A DNA stretch of 64,000 nucleotides from Bacteroidia bacterium (GTDB lineage: Bacteria > Bacteroidota > Bacteroidia > J057): NCBI GenBank assembly GCA_033391075.1, contig JAWPMV010000001.1, positions 2,852,001 to 2,916,000 on the forward strand, given 5' to 3'. Both the position numbers and the translations under genes were made by a program. How positions within the stretch are numbered: position 1 is the first letter of the stretch; every line of letters starts with the position of its first letter. Of the stretch, positions 26,245 to 35,508 are shown piece by piece. The notes beneath the pieces were generated by a model that was not told the origin of the DNA, did not search any database, and saw nothing but the letters and a program-made list of their open reading frames with translations.

Positions 26245-26799
26245 ATGGCAAGAACTCCTTCAAATATGTTGGCATTGGGTACACAGGCACCAGCCTTCTC
26301 TTTGCCAGATACCCGTAGTGGAAAAACCCTCAGCCTGGACAGCCTGGCTTCAGAAAAGGCCAGTCTGGTCATGTTCATCTGCAATCATTGTCCTTTTGTG
26401 ATTCATGTACTACCCGAATTGAAAAGACTTGCAGCAGATTATCAATCCAAGGGGGTGAGCATCATTGCTATCAGTTCAAATGATGTTGAAAATTACCCAC
26501 AGGATGGACCGGACAAGATGAAAAGCCTGGCTGAAGATCAAGGCTGGACTTTCCCCTATTTGTATGATGAAAGCCAGGAAGTAGCCAAAGCTTATGAAGC
26601 AGCCTGTACGCCTGACTTTTATCTATTTGATAAAGACCTTAGCCTGGTATACAGAGGACAATTGGATGGATCAAGGCCGGGAAACCAGGTAGAACTTAAT
26701 GGGTCCGATCTACGTGCTGCATTGGATGCTGTTTTGAGCGGTGAATCTGTAAATGAGCATCAAATGCCCAGCCTGGGTTGCAATATCAAATGGAAATAA
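26245..26799 (+). CDS. Thioredoxin-like peroxiredoxin-family protein
   Basis: This is a 184-residue thioredoxin-fold protein of the AhpC-TSA/redoxin group. The active site is C46-N-H-C49, followed by P-F-V. G-T-Q-A-P-A-F-S-L-P-D is the usual opening, and a cis-Pro lies in C-T-P-D-F-Y-L-F near residue 113. No signal peptide is apparent, so it is probably cytoplasmic. Family members with the CNHC centre are common in Bacteroidota and their substrates are not defined. It starts 6 bp after the tgt stop codon, consistent with cotranscription. Confidence 0.88.
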   Translation: MARTPSNMLALGTQAPAFSLPDTRSGKTLSLDSLASEKASLVMFICNHCPFVIHVLPELKRLAADYQSKGVSIIAISSNDVENYPQDGPDKMKSLAEDQGWTFPYLYDESQEVAKAYEAACTPDFYLFDKDLSLVYRGQLDGSRPGNQVELNGSDLRAALDAVLSGESVNEHQMPSLGCNIKWK

Positions 26800-26817
26800 T
26801 TTTAAACTGAAATAACT

Positions 26818-27426
26818 ATGAGAAGCACAGCAACTATCTTATTCAGTATCCTGTTCATCTTTTCAGGATTTCTGCAAGCGCAACCGGAAGCTACAGAAGA
26901 AAACCTGAGTGCTACCCTTACAGAATATATTTCTCTGGTTGAAAATATGGATTTGGGTGGGACAGTAGAATATCTGCATCCCAAACTCTTTGAGATGGCT
27001 CCCAAAGAAATGCTCAAACAAGCCATGGAGCAAGCCTTTGCGGATAGCAGCATTAGTTTTCGGATGTATGATGGAGAGATTAGTAAAATTCATGATATCC
27101 TGACAGTCGAAGAAGGTAGCTATGCCCTGGTTGATTATAAATTCACCATGGATATGCAGTTTAAACTAGATGAGAGTAATCCGGACTCTGTCGATAGCGA
27201 TCTTGAATCCATAGAGATGACCGGTTCAATTCTGGCAATGCAACATGGAGAAGAAAATGTAAGCCTGGATAAAGAAAGTCGAACCCTTACCATTACGGCC
27301 AACAATACCATGTATGCCATTTTGGAAGATGGATTTGATAGCTGGAAATTTCTTGAGAAAAAACCCAATATGATGGGTCTTTTAGATCAGATCATCCCTG
27401 AATCTGTAAAAGAAAAACTGGAGTGA
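26818..27426 (+). CDS. Exported protein of unknown function
   Basis: I do not recognise this 202-residue protein. A signal peptide (about residues 1-20, ending L-Q-A-Q) is clear. The rest is mixed helix and strand without cysteines. An early helix (E-N-L-S-A-T-L-T-E-Y-I-S-L-V-E) followed by a hydrophobic, aromatic strand pattern is reminiscent of NTF2-like small domains, but this is only suggestive. It sits 18 bp after the thioredoxin-like gene and before the HD hydrolase, all on one strand. Confidence 0.6.
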   Translation: MRSTATILFSILFIFSGFLQAQPEATEENLSATLTEYISLVENMDLGGTVEYLHPKLFEMAPKEMLKQAMEQAFADSSISFRMYDGEISKIHDILTVEEGSYALVDYKFTMDMQFKLDESNPDSVDSDLESIEMTGSILAMQHGEENVSLDKESRTLTITANNTMYAILEDGFDSWKFLEKKPNMMGLLDQIIPESVKEKLE

Positions 27427-27447
27427 AGAGCAGCTGGAGAAAGCCCC

Positions 27448-28089
27448 ATGCTGAAAAAACGCTTTACCGAACTCTTGCTCGAAATAGGAGCAAGCATTGA
27501 ACAGGCAGACACTGCCTGGGAAGAACTTTCAACCTTATATCAGGAAAAAGGGAGGGCTTATCATAGTCTTTCTCACATCTCTCATATGCTCGCCTTGATG
27601 GATGAGCATATTTCAGAAAAATCCAGAAGTATTGAGCTGGAATTGGCCATTTGGTATCACGATGTGATTTATGATCCGCTTAGCAAGGAAAATGAGGTTC
27701 GAAGTGCTGATTTGGCGAAAAGGAGACTATCTAGTTACAGCATTCTTTCAGATGAAAGCCTGGATAATATTTATCTTTTAATCCTTTCAACCCAGGGCCA
27801 TATAGCAAGGATCGATGGAGAAGGAAGCTTGCAAAATGAATGGATGCTTGACCTTGACCTGAGTATTTTGGGCGCGGAAAAAGAAGGATATAAACTTTAC
27901 ACTCAACAGATCAGGCAGGAGTATCATATGTATTCTCCCGAAGATTATAAAACAGGAAGAAGTCTGGTACTCAAATCTTTCCTCCAAAGAAAAGAGATAT
28001 ACTTTAGCGACCTATTTAAGCAGCTTTTTGAAGAAAAGGCACGAGAAAATCTGAGGAATGAAATAGAAGACTTAAGTACAGATCCCTAG
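27448..28089 (+). CDS. HD-superfamily metal-dependent phosphohydrolase
   Basis: This 213-residue protein matches the predicted metal-dependent HD hydrolases (COG4339). Y-H-S-L-S-H-I-S-H-M near residues 38-47 provides an early histidine, and W-Y-H-D-V-I-Y-D-P near residues 68-76 is the HD doublet. D-L-D-L-S-I-L-G near residue 135 provides a later Asp. The substrate (a nucleotide or phosphomonoester) is unknown. It faces the metallo-hydrolase gene tail to tail across only 3 bp. Confidence 0.8.
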   Translation: MLKKRFTELLLEIGASIEQADTAWEELSTLYQEKGRAYHSLSHISHMLALMDEHISEKSRSIELELAIWYHDVIYDPLSKENEVRSADLAKRRLSSYSILSDESLDNIYLLILSTQGHIARIDGEGSLQNEWMLDLDLSILGAEKEGYKLYTQQIRQEYHMYSPEDYKTGRSLVLKSFLQRKEIYFSDLFKQLFEEKARENLRNEIEDLSTDP

Positions 28090-28092
28090 GTC

Positions 28093-29220
28093 TTATTCTA
28101 TCGTGGACCACCAGTCCTTTGACTGCATTGAATCACTCACAGCAAATCTTTCACCCACGATGGGCGTAAACATTTGTGCGCCCAGTTCTCTTGCCTTCTT
28201 TCCCGCACGCTCTATGGGGTCTTTCCAGCTATGAGGAGCCAGATTGAAAGCGCCCCAATGTATAGGCATCATCACCTTGCCTTTGAGGTCTAGATGTGCC
28301 TGAACACTTTCTTCAGGCATCATATGGATTTGAGCCCACTGCGTATTGTACTGACCACATTCTATCATGGTGAAATCAAAGGGGCCATATCTATCCCCAA
28401 TTTCTTTAAAGCCTTTGAAATAGCCTCCATCTCCACTAAAAAATAGTTTTTGCCATTTACCCAAAATCACCCAGGAAGCCCAGAAGGTTTTATCCCGATT
28501 TGAGACTCCCCTACCCGAAAAATGACGAGCAGGTGTAGCAACAAATGTTAGGGGTCCTGCTTCTGCACTTTCCCACCAATCTAATTCCGTAATTCTCTCT
28601 GGCTCAATCCCCCAACTTTCAAAATGAGCACCCATACCCAGAGGCATGTAGAAATGTGCTACCTTATCTTTGATTCTTTCGACAGTAGGATAGTCAAGGT
28701 GGTCATAATGATCATGGGAATAGATCACCGCATCTATACGATCGGGAATAAGGGAAAAATCTATGTTTTTCTTAAAAGGAAACCTTTCGCCAAAAAATGA
28801 AACGGGAGCTGCATATTCGCCCAACATAGGATCAATCAGAATATTGAATCCATCGATTTCAAGCAAGAAAGCAGAATGCCCAAACCAGCTTAGGTAGGCT
28901 AAAGAATCTATCCTTTCATCTTCCCCTTCTCCATATTTTGTAGGCAGAGCTTCTTCGGGTATGGTATGCTCAGCGGTAAAGAAATCACTAAGAATCTTTC
29001 CAAGATCTCCATCTTCTCCTGCTTTCGTAGGCACCTCATTTTCAAACTTCCCTTCTTTAAAATGAGTGGAGGCAGAAATGCGGTCCAATCTTTCCCCTTC
29101 AGGATCTGCACCAAATTGAGGAGAGGTATTGATAAAGATGGCACTTCCAATAAATACCAGCAGCACCAAAGTCAGCAATCCCAACATGAAATAGAGAAAA
29201 GCTTTAAAGACCTTTTTCAT
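28093..29220 (-). CDS. MBL-fold metallo-hydrolase (NAPE-PLD/UlaG-like)
   Basis: This is a 375-residue protein with an N-terminal transmembrane anchor (about residues 5-27) and a metallo-beta-lactamase fold. The metal motif is Y-S-H-D-H-Y-D-H-L-D (HxHxDH), with G-H-S-A-F-L-L-E at the fold start and I-H-W-G-A-F near the end. The layout is like N-acyl-phosphatidylethanolamine phospholipase D and UlaG relatives, which hydrolyse phosphodiester or lactone bonds. The active site should face the periplasm. Start: ATG 29220; upstream in-frame starts are GTG (29265) or ATG (29229). Confidence 0.85.
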   Translation of the reverse strand: MKKVFKAFLYFMLGLLTLVLLVFIGSAIFINTSPQFGADPEGERLDRISASTHFKEGKFENEVPTKAGEDGDLGKILSDFFTAEHTIPEEALPTKYGEGEDERIDSLAYLSWFGHSAFLLEIDGFNILIDPMLGEYAAPVSFFGERFPFKKNIDFSLIPDRIDAVIYSHDHYDHLDYPTVERIKDKVAHFYMPLGMGAHFESWGIEPERITELDWWESAEAGPLTFVATPARHFSGRGVSNRDKTFWASWVILGKWQKLFFSGDGGYFKGFKEIGDRYGPFDFTMIECGQYNTQWAQIHMMPEESVQAHLDLKGKVMMPIHWGAFNLAPHSWKDPIERAGKKARELGAQMFTPIVGERFAVSDSMQSKDWWSTIE

Positions 29221-29243
29221 AAATAGCATTGTATGAATTGGAA

Positions 29244-29260
29244 TGAATCCCTGGGATTCA
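29244..29260. promoter_or_regulatory. 17-bp palindrome before the metallo-hydrolase gene
   Basis: TGAATCCC and GGGATTCA flank a single central T, a near-perfect palindrome 24 bp upstream of the metallo-hydrolase ATG and about 30 bp past the stop codon of the E1 gene. As DNA it fits an operator for a dimeric regulator; as RNA, a shorter 6-bp stem is possible. Confidence 0.4.
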
Positions 29261-29291
29261 AACACTTCTTCAGGACAAAGGTTTTGCTACA

Positions 29292-31709
29292 CTAGGTAAA
29301 AAGCGGATAAGAAGCAGGATCAGCTTCATGCATGATCTCGTATGCAGCCTGACAAATATGCTCAAGCTGAGGCTTGGACCAATAATCACCATCATCGCCA
29401 TAAGCAGGTCTGTGTGCCTGGCTACTCAGGGTCTTAGGCTCTGAATCCAGGTATTGGAAGGCCGCTTGCTTTTCGACAACTTCCTGCATCATATAGGCTG
29501 TGGCTCCCCCCGGGACATCCTCATCTAAAAACAACACTCGATTCGTTTTTTTGATGGATTCCAGGATTTGATGTTCGCGGTCGAAGGGAAGTAGGCATTG
29601 AACATCTATGATTTCAACATCTATATCCATTTCTTCCAGCAGTTCGGCAGCTTCCATAGCCAATTTGCAACAGGCTCCATAGGTAACCAGGGTAATATCA
29701 CTTCCTTCCCGGATTACTTCGGGAATCCCTGGCCTAATGGTAATCTCACCCAAATTCTCCGGCAAGGCCTCTTTAAGCCTATATCCATTTAAAACCTCAA
29801 CAATTATCGCAGGATCATCTCCCTTCAGGAAGGTATTATAAAAAGCTGCAGCCTTGGTCATATTTCTCGGCACAGCAATATGAATTCCTCTTAAGGTAGA
29901 CAACATCATGGCCATGGGTGAACCACTATGCCAGATTCCTTCTAACCTATGCCCACGCGTACGAATAATTGCCGGAGCCTTTTGTCCTCCAGCCGTTCGG
30001 TAATGCAGGGTAGCCAGATCATCCGTCAAAGGTTGTAAACCATATATGAGGTAATCGAGGTACTGAATTTCAGCTATCGGCCTGAATCCTCTGACGGATA
30101 AACCGATGGCCTGTCCCATGATGCTAAGTTCACGGATACCGGTATCCATGATACGTTCAGTTCCATGTTTGGCTTGCAAATCCGCAAAACCCTGATTTAC
30201 ATCTCCCAGATGTCCAACATCTTCCCCAAAGGCAAGTGCCTGTTTATTTCTTTCAAAAATGAGGTCGAAATTCCGATTGATGATCTCAAAGCCATTCAAC
30301 ATTTCGGGATCCTCGCTATACTGCGGCTTTACTTCTTCTAATAGTAAAGGAGAATGGGCAGACTGGCTGTATTGATGACTGCTATATAATTGGTTCCCTT
30401 TCTCAGAGAGTTCTCTTCGCCATTTTTTCAATGCCGAAATAGCTGGGTGATCAAGGCCCTGGCTAAGCATAAGCGCCCGGTAACTGACTTGCATAAAGTC
30501 TCTCCGACTCAAGGTCTGGATTTTTCTAACTTCATCTATCAATTGCTTGAGCTTTGCTTTTTCGGGGAGCACAGCTCCAAGATTTTCCATCAGAGCCAAA
30601 AATTCTCTTCGCTCTTCTTTTAAGGGATTCTGGAATGAACTCCAGGCTTCCTGTTTTACCTTCCTTACCAATTTCAGGTCCTCTGCCTCCCAGGCCTGAA
30701 TTTCTTCTTCAGTAGCGAATTTTTTATCCAGTAAATAAGAGCGGAGTTTACTCAGACAATCATAATCTTTTTCCCAGTTCAGGCGTTCTTCACTCTTATA
30801 GCGTTCATGGCTGCCTGAGGTTGAATGTCCTTGGGGCTGTGTTAACTCCTGTACATGTATAATAGAAGGAATATGTTCATCTCTGGCTAATTTGACAGCA
30901 TAGGAATAGGTTTTAATCAAGCTCTCATAATCCCAACCATTAACAGATAATACTTCAAAGCCCTTCTCCGTAGTTGTGCGCTGAAAGCCCTGCAACATTT
31001 CTGAAAGGCTGCTTTTCATGAACTGAAAATCATTGGGGACAGAAATTCCGTATCCATCATCCCAGATAGACATCACCAAAGGTCCCTGTATTACCCCTAC
31101 TGCATTTAGGGTTTCCCAAAAATGTCCTTCTGCACAACTGGCATTTCCAATAGTCCCAAAAACAACTTCATTTCCATTATTTGAGAAGTCCTTCAAATGA
31201 GCCAATCGCGGATTGTTCCTATAGAGTTTGGATGCCTGAACTAGACCTGCAATCCGCGGCATTTGAGAAGCGGTACAGGACATATCCGAATGAGTGACTT
31301 TTTTATCTGTCATGCTTAACCACTCTCCTTTTTCATCCAAAAAACGAGTGGCGAAGTGTGTATTCATTTGTCTTCCACCAGAAAAAGGCTCTGCTTCTAA
31401 ATCTGCATGTGCATACAGTTGAGCAAAAAATTGCTGATAAGTCGAGATACCTAATTCAAATGCCAGGGTCTGATCCCGATAATAGCCGGATCGAATATCC
31501 CCATTTCTAAAATAGCGGGCCATTACAATTTGAGGCAACTCCTTCCCATCTCCAAAAATGCCAAATTTGGCCTTTCCCGTCAATACTTCTCGCCTACCCA
31601 AATAACTGATCTGGCGGCTTCTATAACAAGCCCTGTAATCCTGTATGGCCTCTTTTTTACTTACTAATTCTATATTAAGGTCAAGGAGATCTTGAGAATC
31701 TAAGCTCAT
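29292..31709 (-). CDS. 2-oxoacid dehydrogenase E1 component, alpha-beta fusion
   Basis: This approximately 805-residue protein joins E1 alpha (about residues 1-400) and E1 beta (about 470-800) of a thiamine-diphosphate-dependent branched-chain or pyruvate-type dehydrogenase in one chain. The alpha part shows Y-Y-R-D-Q near residue 72, G-G-R-Q-M-N near residue 106 and the thiamine-diphosphate motif region G-N-A-S-C-A-E-G-H-F-W-E-T-L-N. The beta part has G-E-D-V-G near 508, T-G-I-R-E-L-S-I-M-G-Q-A-I-G-L-S near 540 and R-T-R-G-H-R near 590. E2 and E3 are not adjacent. I start at ATG 31709; the longer frame to 31778 uses TTG. The thiamine-uptake locus at 20 kb would supply its cofactor, but no regulatory link is seen. 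Confidence 0.88.
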   Translation of the reverse strand: MSLDSQDLLDLNIELVSKKEAIQDYRACYRSRQISYLGRREVLTGKAKFGIFGDGKELPQIVMARYFRNGDIRSGYYRDQTLAFELGISTYQQFFAQLYAHADLEAEPFSGGRQMNTHFATRFLDEKGEWLSMTDKKVTHSDMSCTASQMPRIAGLVQASKLYRNNPRLAHLKDFSNNGNEVVFGTIGNASCAEGHFWETLNAVGVIQGPLVMSIWDDGYGISVPNDFQFMKSSLSEMLQGFQRTTTEKGFEVLSVNGWDYESLIKTYSYAVKLARDEHIPSIIHVQELTQPQGHSTSGSHERYKSEERLNWEKDYDCLSKLRSYLLDKKFATEEEIQAWEAEDLKLVRKVKQEAWSSFQNPLKEERREFLALMENLGAVLPEKAKLKQLIDEVRKIQTLSRRDFMQVSYRALMLSQGLDHPAISALKKWRRELSEKGNQLYSSHQYSQSAHSPLLLEEVKPQYSEDPEMLNGFEIINRNFDLIFERNKQALAFGEDVGHLGDVNQGFADLQAKHGTERIMDTGIRELSIMGQAIGLSVRGFRPIAEIQYLDYLIYGLQPLTDDLATLHYRTAGGQKAPAIIRTRGHRLEGIWHSGSPMAMMLSTLRGIHIAVPRNMTKAAAFYNTFLKGDDPAIIVEVLNGYRLKEALPENLGEITIRPGIPEVIREGSDITLVTYGACCKLAMEAAELLEEMDIDVEIIDVQCLLPFDREHQILESIKKTNRVLFLDEDVPGGATAYMMQEVVEKQAAFQYLDSEPKTLSSQAHRPAYGDDGDYWSKPQLEHICQAAYEIMHEADPASYPLFT

Positions 31710-31995
31710 AAGCATACAAATATTTCCCGATTTAATCGGGAGGGTTCCTTTATTTAAGATTACCAAAAATGTCCCCAAATAGCTGGCTTCAACCTATCTT
31801 AGGTAGAACAAGGGAAAAGATAAAAATTGTTAGAAATAGCTGTCCGAAAGCTCTTAGTCTGGCGGTTAGGTAGTAGTCCTCGATGTTAATTTGGGCCAGC
31901 ATGACGGGGTAATCTTAAACATAGGCCATTAGGCCTAAAGTCAAAGTTAGCAATTATTATCTAATTCCAAAATTGAACAAATATTAAAAATATTC
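31710..31995. other. Gene-free stretch (286 bp) upstream of E1 gene
   Basis: No gene is apparent. It contains an inverted repeat TAGGCC-ATTA-GGCCTA at 31922-31937 and otherwise unremarkable A/T-rich sequence, presumably including the E1 promoter and the end of the GT39 transcript. Confidence 0.6.
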
Positions 31996-33918
31996 CTAAG
32001 GCAGCTTCTCAACCAGTCCATACAGCCAGGGATTTCCCTCTTCGACACGGACGCTATACCTTTTAATAGAGTAGCTTTCTAGGCCAGGATTCCAAATATA
32101 GATTTTGAGTTTTCCTTTGCTTTCTTTGATCCCCAGATGCTGAAGTCTTCTATAAAAATGAATCCTGTTCCAGCCTAAAGGATCACTTATGTATTGGGTC
32201 GCCGGACTTGCAAACCATTGACGCTTCGCTGAAGGAGGAAGGTATTCTACGACCACTTTGATTTCGGTCTGATTCTCCTCTGTTTTTAGTTCAAAATCTG
32301 CCCAAAGTTCATCAGTGGCCATTAGCTTTTGTTCTTCAAGAGAGAGTTCCAGGTAAGGGCCGAATTCCTGAGTTGTCCTCCAACTTGATTGCTCAGCGTG
32401 TTTCCCTGATTTATTTTCCTCTATCCTTAATTCAGAAACTAGATTTCCCTCATCCTTTTCTTCAATGAATTTGATTTTTTGTTCTTTTAGGGAATCTTTG
32501 GAGAATAGCCAGGATTCAGAAATAAAGAAATTTTCTCTTTGCTCTATTCCTGGATAAAACTCCCGCAAAACGGGAATAAAGTAATCCGGCAAGGCTTTAC
32601 TCAGCCAAGCCAAACTAATCATATCAGCCTCCGAATTCTTCAAATATGTTCGCAGCCCTTTCACTCCTCCCAATTCTTCAAGATTATAGCTTTTTATCGA
32701 AGGTCTGGCGGTGGATTTATCAAAATAATAATCTGCATAATAAGGACTATGAAGTTGAAGGAAGTGCTCGATTTTTCTCTCTTTAAATCTTTCTTCGCTT
32801 TCCTTTATCTTTTCTGTCAAAGCTTCTGCCGAACGATTATAGAAAAGTTTATAGTGCTGTCGGTCATCTATCAAGGTCCATACACTGAGCAATAACAGAC
32901 AGCCTGTAAACAAAGCTTTCTGGAAGTCATTCAGGTTTGGGACAAAAGAGAAAATGAATAAGAGGAAGAAAGGAAAACTGGCAAGCAGGCCATTGGAGTG
33001 AAGAACCGGAGCTCGCCATACTGAATAAAGGTAGCCCAATCCCAGGGGTAGCAGGAAAAGAGCAGCAGAAATAATCCGGAACTTATTCCATTCCTTTTTT
33101 GCTCCTCTTCCTTTCCATAGGTATAGTCCAAGAACTGAGAGCAGAATAAAGGATACTAGTAGAAAAGAAAAATGGAAGGCATAAGAGAAATAATTCGCCA
33201 AAAAGCTTGCATCCGGTTTTCCGATCCATTCACTTCCTCCTTTTTCAAGATGATGAATAAAAATGCCAAGATGTGGAAGATAAAGGATGGGAATCAGTAT
33301 CAGACTAAGAAAGAGCTTTTTCTTCTTTTTGCCCGAAACAAAAAGCAGGCCCATAAGTGCTGAGCTACCAACCAAGAGGAAACTAAAATAGTGGAAATAC
33401 AAGCAGAGAACTGAAAAGCATGCATAAGCAATGTATACCCAATTGGCAGTTTCTGACTCCTTGATGATGCGGGTCAGAAAATAGATCATGGCCATACTAA
33501 AGCACAACACTATCGCATAGGGTCGCGCATATACGCCCAGGGTGATGAAATATTGGAGACTGGCCATGCATGCGGCTGTCAGCAGTCCACTTTCTTCCGA
33601 AAACCAGCTGGCTCCTAATTTAAAGGCAAGAAAAATGCTTAAAAGCCCAGCCAGGAGAAAAGGAAAACGCAAGGCAAGGGGAGAATCCCCAAAAATCCCG
33701 CTCCAGTAATACGCCAGAACTTGTATCCCGGCAGGATGTACATCAGCTTTTACCCCTTCCAGGATCAGCTCAGAAAATGAATCGTACTGGATTCTTGCAA
33801 GCACGCTGAGTTCATCATTCCCCAGAGATAATTCAGAGAAATTGAATAACCGTAAGCTCAGTCCCAATAATAGGATTAGCAGTAGTAGTATCGTGGTAAA
33901 TGAGAAGGTTTTTCTCAT
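31996..33918 (-). CDS. GT39-type membrane glycosyltransferase
   Basis: This 640-residue polytopic protein has about 10-12 helices in residues 1-360 and a soluble C-terminal part (about 370-640). The N-terminal loop L-S-L-G-N-D-E-L-S-V-L near residues 31-41 carries the acidic pair used by GT39/ArnT-type transferases, and D-V-H-P-A-G near residue 59 is the second conserved loop. Relatives transfer sugars from lipid-linked donors (dolichyl- or undecaprenyl-phosphate sugars) to proteins or lipids on the outer face of the inner membrane. The acceptor is unknown. It is 8 bp downstream of the beta-helix lipoprotein gene and likely cotranscribed with it. Confidence 0.75.
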   Translation of the reverse strand: MRKTFSFTTILLLLILLLGLSLRLFNFSELSLGNDELSVLARIQYDSFSELILEGVKADVHPAGIQVLAYYWSGIFGDSPLALRFPFLLAGLLSIFLAFKLGASWFSEESGLLTAACMASLQYFITLGVYARPYAIVLCFSMAMIYFLTRIIKESETANWVYIAYACFSVLCLYFHYFSFLLVGSSALMGLLFVSGKKKKKLFLSLILIPILYLPHLGIFIHHLEKGGSEWIGKPDASFLANYFSYAFHFSFLLVSFILLSVLGLYLWKGRGAKKEWNKFRIISAALFLLPLGLGYLYSVWRAPVLHSNGLLASFPFFLLFIFSFVPNLNDFQKALFTGCLLLLSVWTLIDDRQHYKLFYNRSAEALTEKIKESEERFKERKIEHFLQLHSPYYADYYFDKSTARPSIKSYNLEELGGVKGLRTYLKNSEADMISLAWLSKALPDYFIPVLREFYPGIEQRENFFISESWLFSKDSLKEQKIKFIEEKDEGNLVSELRIEENKSGKHAEQSSWRTTQEFGPYLELSLEEQKLMATDELWADFELKTEENQTEIKVVVEYLPPSAKRQWFASPATQYISDPLGWNRIHFYRRLQHLGIKESKGKLKIYIWNPGLESYSIKRYSVRVEEGNPWLYGLVEKLP

Positions 33919-33926
33919 GCAAAGGA

Positions 33927-35456
33927 TCAGGGAATAAACTCATAGGCGCCTATATCAAAGCTGCCTGTACGCAAGCTATCCATTTTACCTCGAAAATCAT
34001 CATCATAGCCTGTTGATCCAATGGGGAAATTAATTCCTGCATCTATGGCAGGACTTCCTTCCTGAAGTCGGTAATTTCGAGTGAAGAAGTCTGCAAATAA
34101 AGGATCGAGGTTTAAGCTATTTGTTAGGTGGGGATCCATAAAAGGTTGAAACTCTTCTCCTACCCGAACAATGCTATGATCAAAATTGAGCAGATCATAG
34201 GGTGCGCCTTGCAAGGTATCAAGCACCACTTCATCCTCCTCACTTCCCCATACGATACAATTGGTAAACTGAGTAAAGCTTTCAATTTGGACAGCACTCA
34301 CGCCATCAAAGCTAAACCAATTGCTGATTCGGACTTGGGGAGTTCTTCGGGAGAAACGCCGAATGGAATAATTGGCAAAAGTTGAATTATAGAAATTGTA
34401 CTTGCCTCCGCCCAGGATATAGACTGTATGTAATTTGCAGGAACTCACAATGGAATTTTCCATGAGGATGGACGGAGGTCCATTGGCTATCGCTCCATTG
34501 GGGGCAACCCCCACTCCTACTACTCCATGCACCCCCATATTCCGGATATGGGTATTCTGAATAGTAACCTTAGGGAAAAGATTGAGGGAGATAGAATCTA
34601 CCTCCACGCCTATTAAGGCATTTTTTATTCGTGTATGTCTAAGCAGATTATCGGTACTACTAGGCAGAAAGCGAATTCCTCTCCATTGTGCTGGGTTTTC
34701 TTTAAAAAGGGTATCCTGTAGTCGGCTGCTGGTGAAAGTAATCGGCTGTTCTGCGGTGCCATCGGCGATCAGTGTTCCTCCGACAATAAGCCAGGAATAG
34801 AAGCCAAAAGTTGGCAGTCCATTGCTATCCTTTACTCCAAAACGATAGGGAGTATAAAATATCTCCGTTCCAGGTTCTACACGAACCGTAACCCCTTCCG
34901 GAATGAAGATAGGCCCATCCATAATGATGGGTTTATCGGGAGTCAGAATGGTATCTTGTCTGAAAAAGAAACTGCCCGGATCAAGGTTGAGAAAATCATC
35001 TTCCTGTTGCAATCGGGCGGTTAGAAAATAGGCATCTACTATCCATGCCTGCACCAGAACTCTCTGTATATCGTCTCCTACCTGAAAGTTGATATATTCC
35101 TCCGCATACCCATCTCTTTCTTTGGATTTCAGGTTGACAAATATATGCATACTGTCATCCTGAGCAATCGCCAGGTCTGAAACATCATTGGCCTGAATCC
35201 CATCAACAATCATCATGAATTCCGATTCATCTCCATTTTCCAACCAGACCCTGTCCACAGCTATATCATTGTCTTCGCGATTGCTGACAATCAGGCGCTC
35301 ACTGGGAGTGAGCAGGGTTGTAAAAATGGAATCGAACTTAACAGTATCCTGATCAAAAGTCAGCACACCTTCCGGTATCGGATTGATTGCTTGTTCACAA
35401 CTTGCCCATACTAAAAGAGAAATTGTGGCAAAGAATAAGGTCAACTTGAGCTTCAT
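33927..35456 (-). CDS. Parallel beta-helix lipoprotein with choice-of-anchor Q end
   Basis: This 509-residue lipoprotein has a lipobox (V-W-A-S-C near residue 20). After an approximately 120-residue N-terminal domain with immunoglobulin-like strands, the central region holds right-handed parallel beta-helix coils (repeating short strands with N and V-rich turns, about residues 175-430). The C-terminus ends D-F-R-G-K and F-D-I-G-A-Y-E-F, the choice-of-anchor Q signature common in Bacteroidota surface proteins. The ligand or enzyme activity is unknown; polysaccharide binding is plausible for the fold. It is upstream of the GT39 gene in the same operon. Confidence 0.75.
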   Translation of the reverse strand: MKLKLTLFFATISLLVWASCEQAINPIPEGVLTFDQDTVKFDSIFTTLLTPSERLIVSNREDNDIAVDRVWLENGDESEFMMIVDGIQANDVSDLAIAQDDSMHIFVNLKSKERDGYAEEYINFQVGDDIQRVLVQAWIVDAYFLTARLQQEDDFLNLDPGSFFFRQDTILTPDKPIIMDGPIFIPEGVTVRVEPGTEIFYTPYRFGVKDSNGLPTFGFYSWLIVGGTLIADGTAEQPITFTSSRLQDTLFKENPAQWRGIRFLPSSTDNLLRHTRIKNALIGVEVDSISLNLFPKVTIQNTHIRNMGVHGVVGVGVAPNGAIANGPPSILMENSIVSSCKLHTVYILGGGKYNFYNSTFANYSIRRFSRRTPQVRISNWFSFDGVSAVQIESFTQFTNCIVWGSEEDEVVLDTLQGAPYDLLNFDHSIVRVGEEFQPFMDPHLTNSLNLDPLFADFFTRNYRLQEGSPAIDAGINFPIGSTGYDDDFRGKMDSLRTGSFDIGAYEFIP

Positions 35457-35508
35457 TGCGCAAACCTACGCAGGCTCCCGCAATAAAACCAGTGCAAAAT
35501 ACAGTAGC

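Noticed and set aside
31710-31995. tRNA or small RNA gene in the gap
   Set aside because: No cloverleaf or T-loop sequence is visible; only one short inverted repeat.
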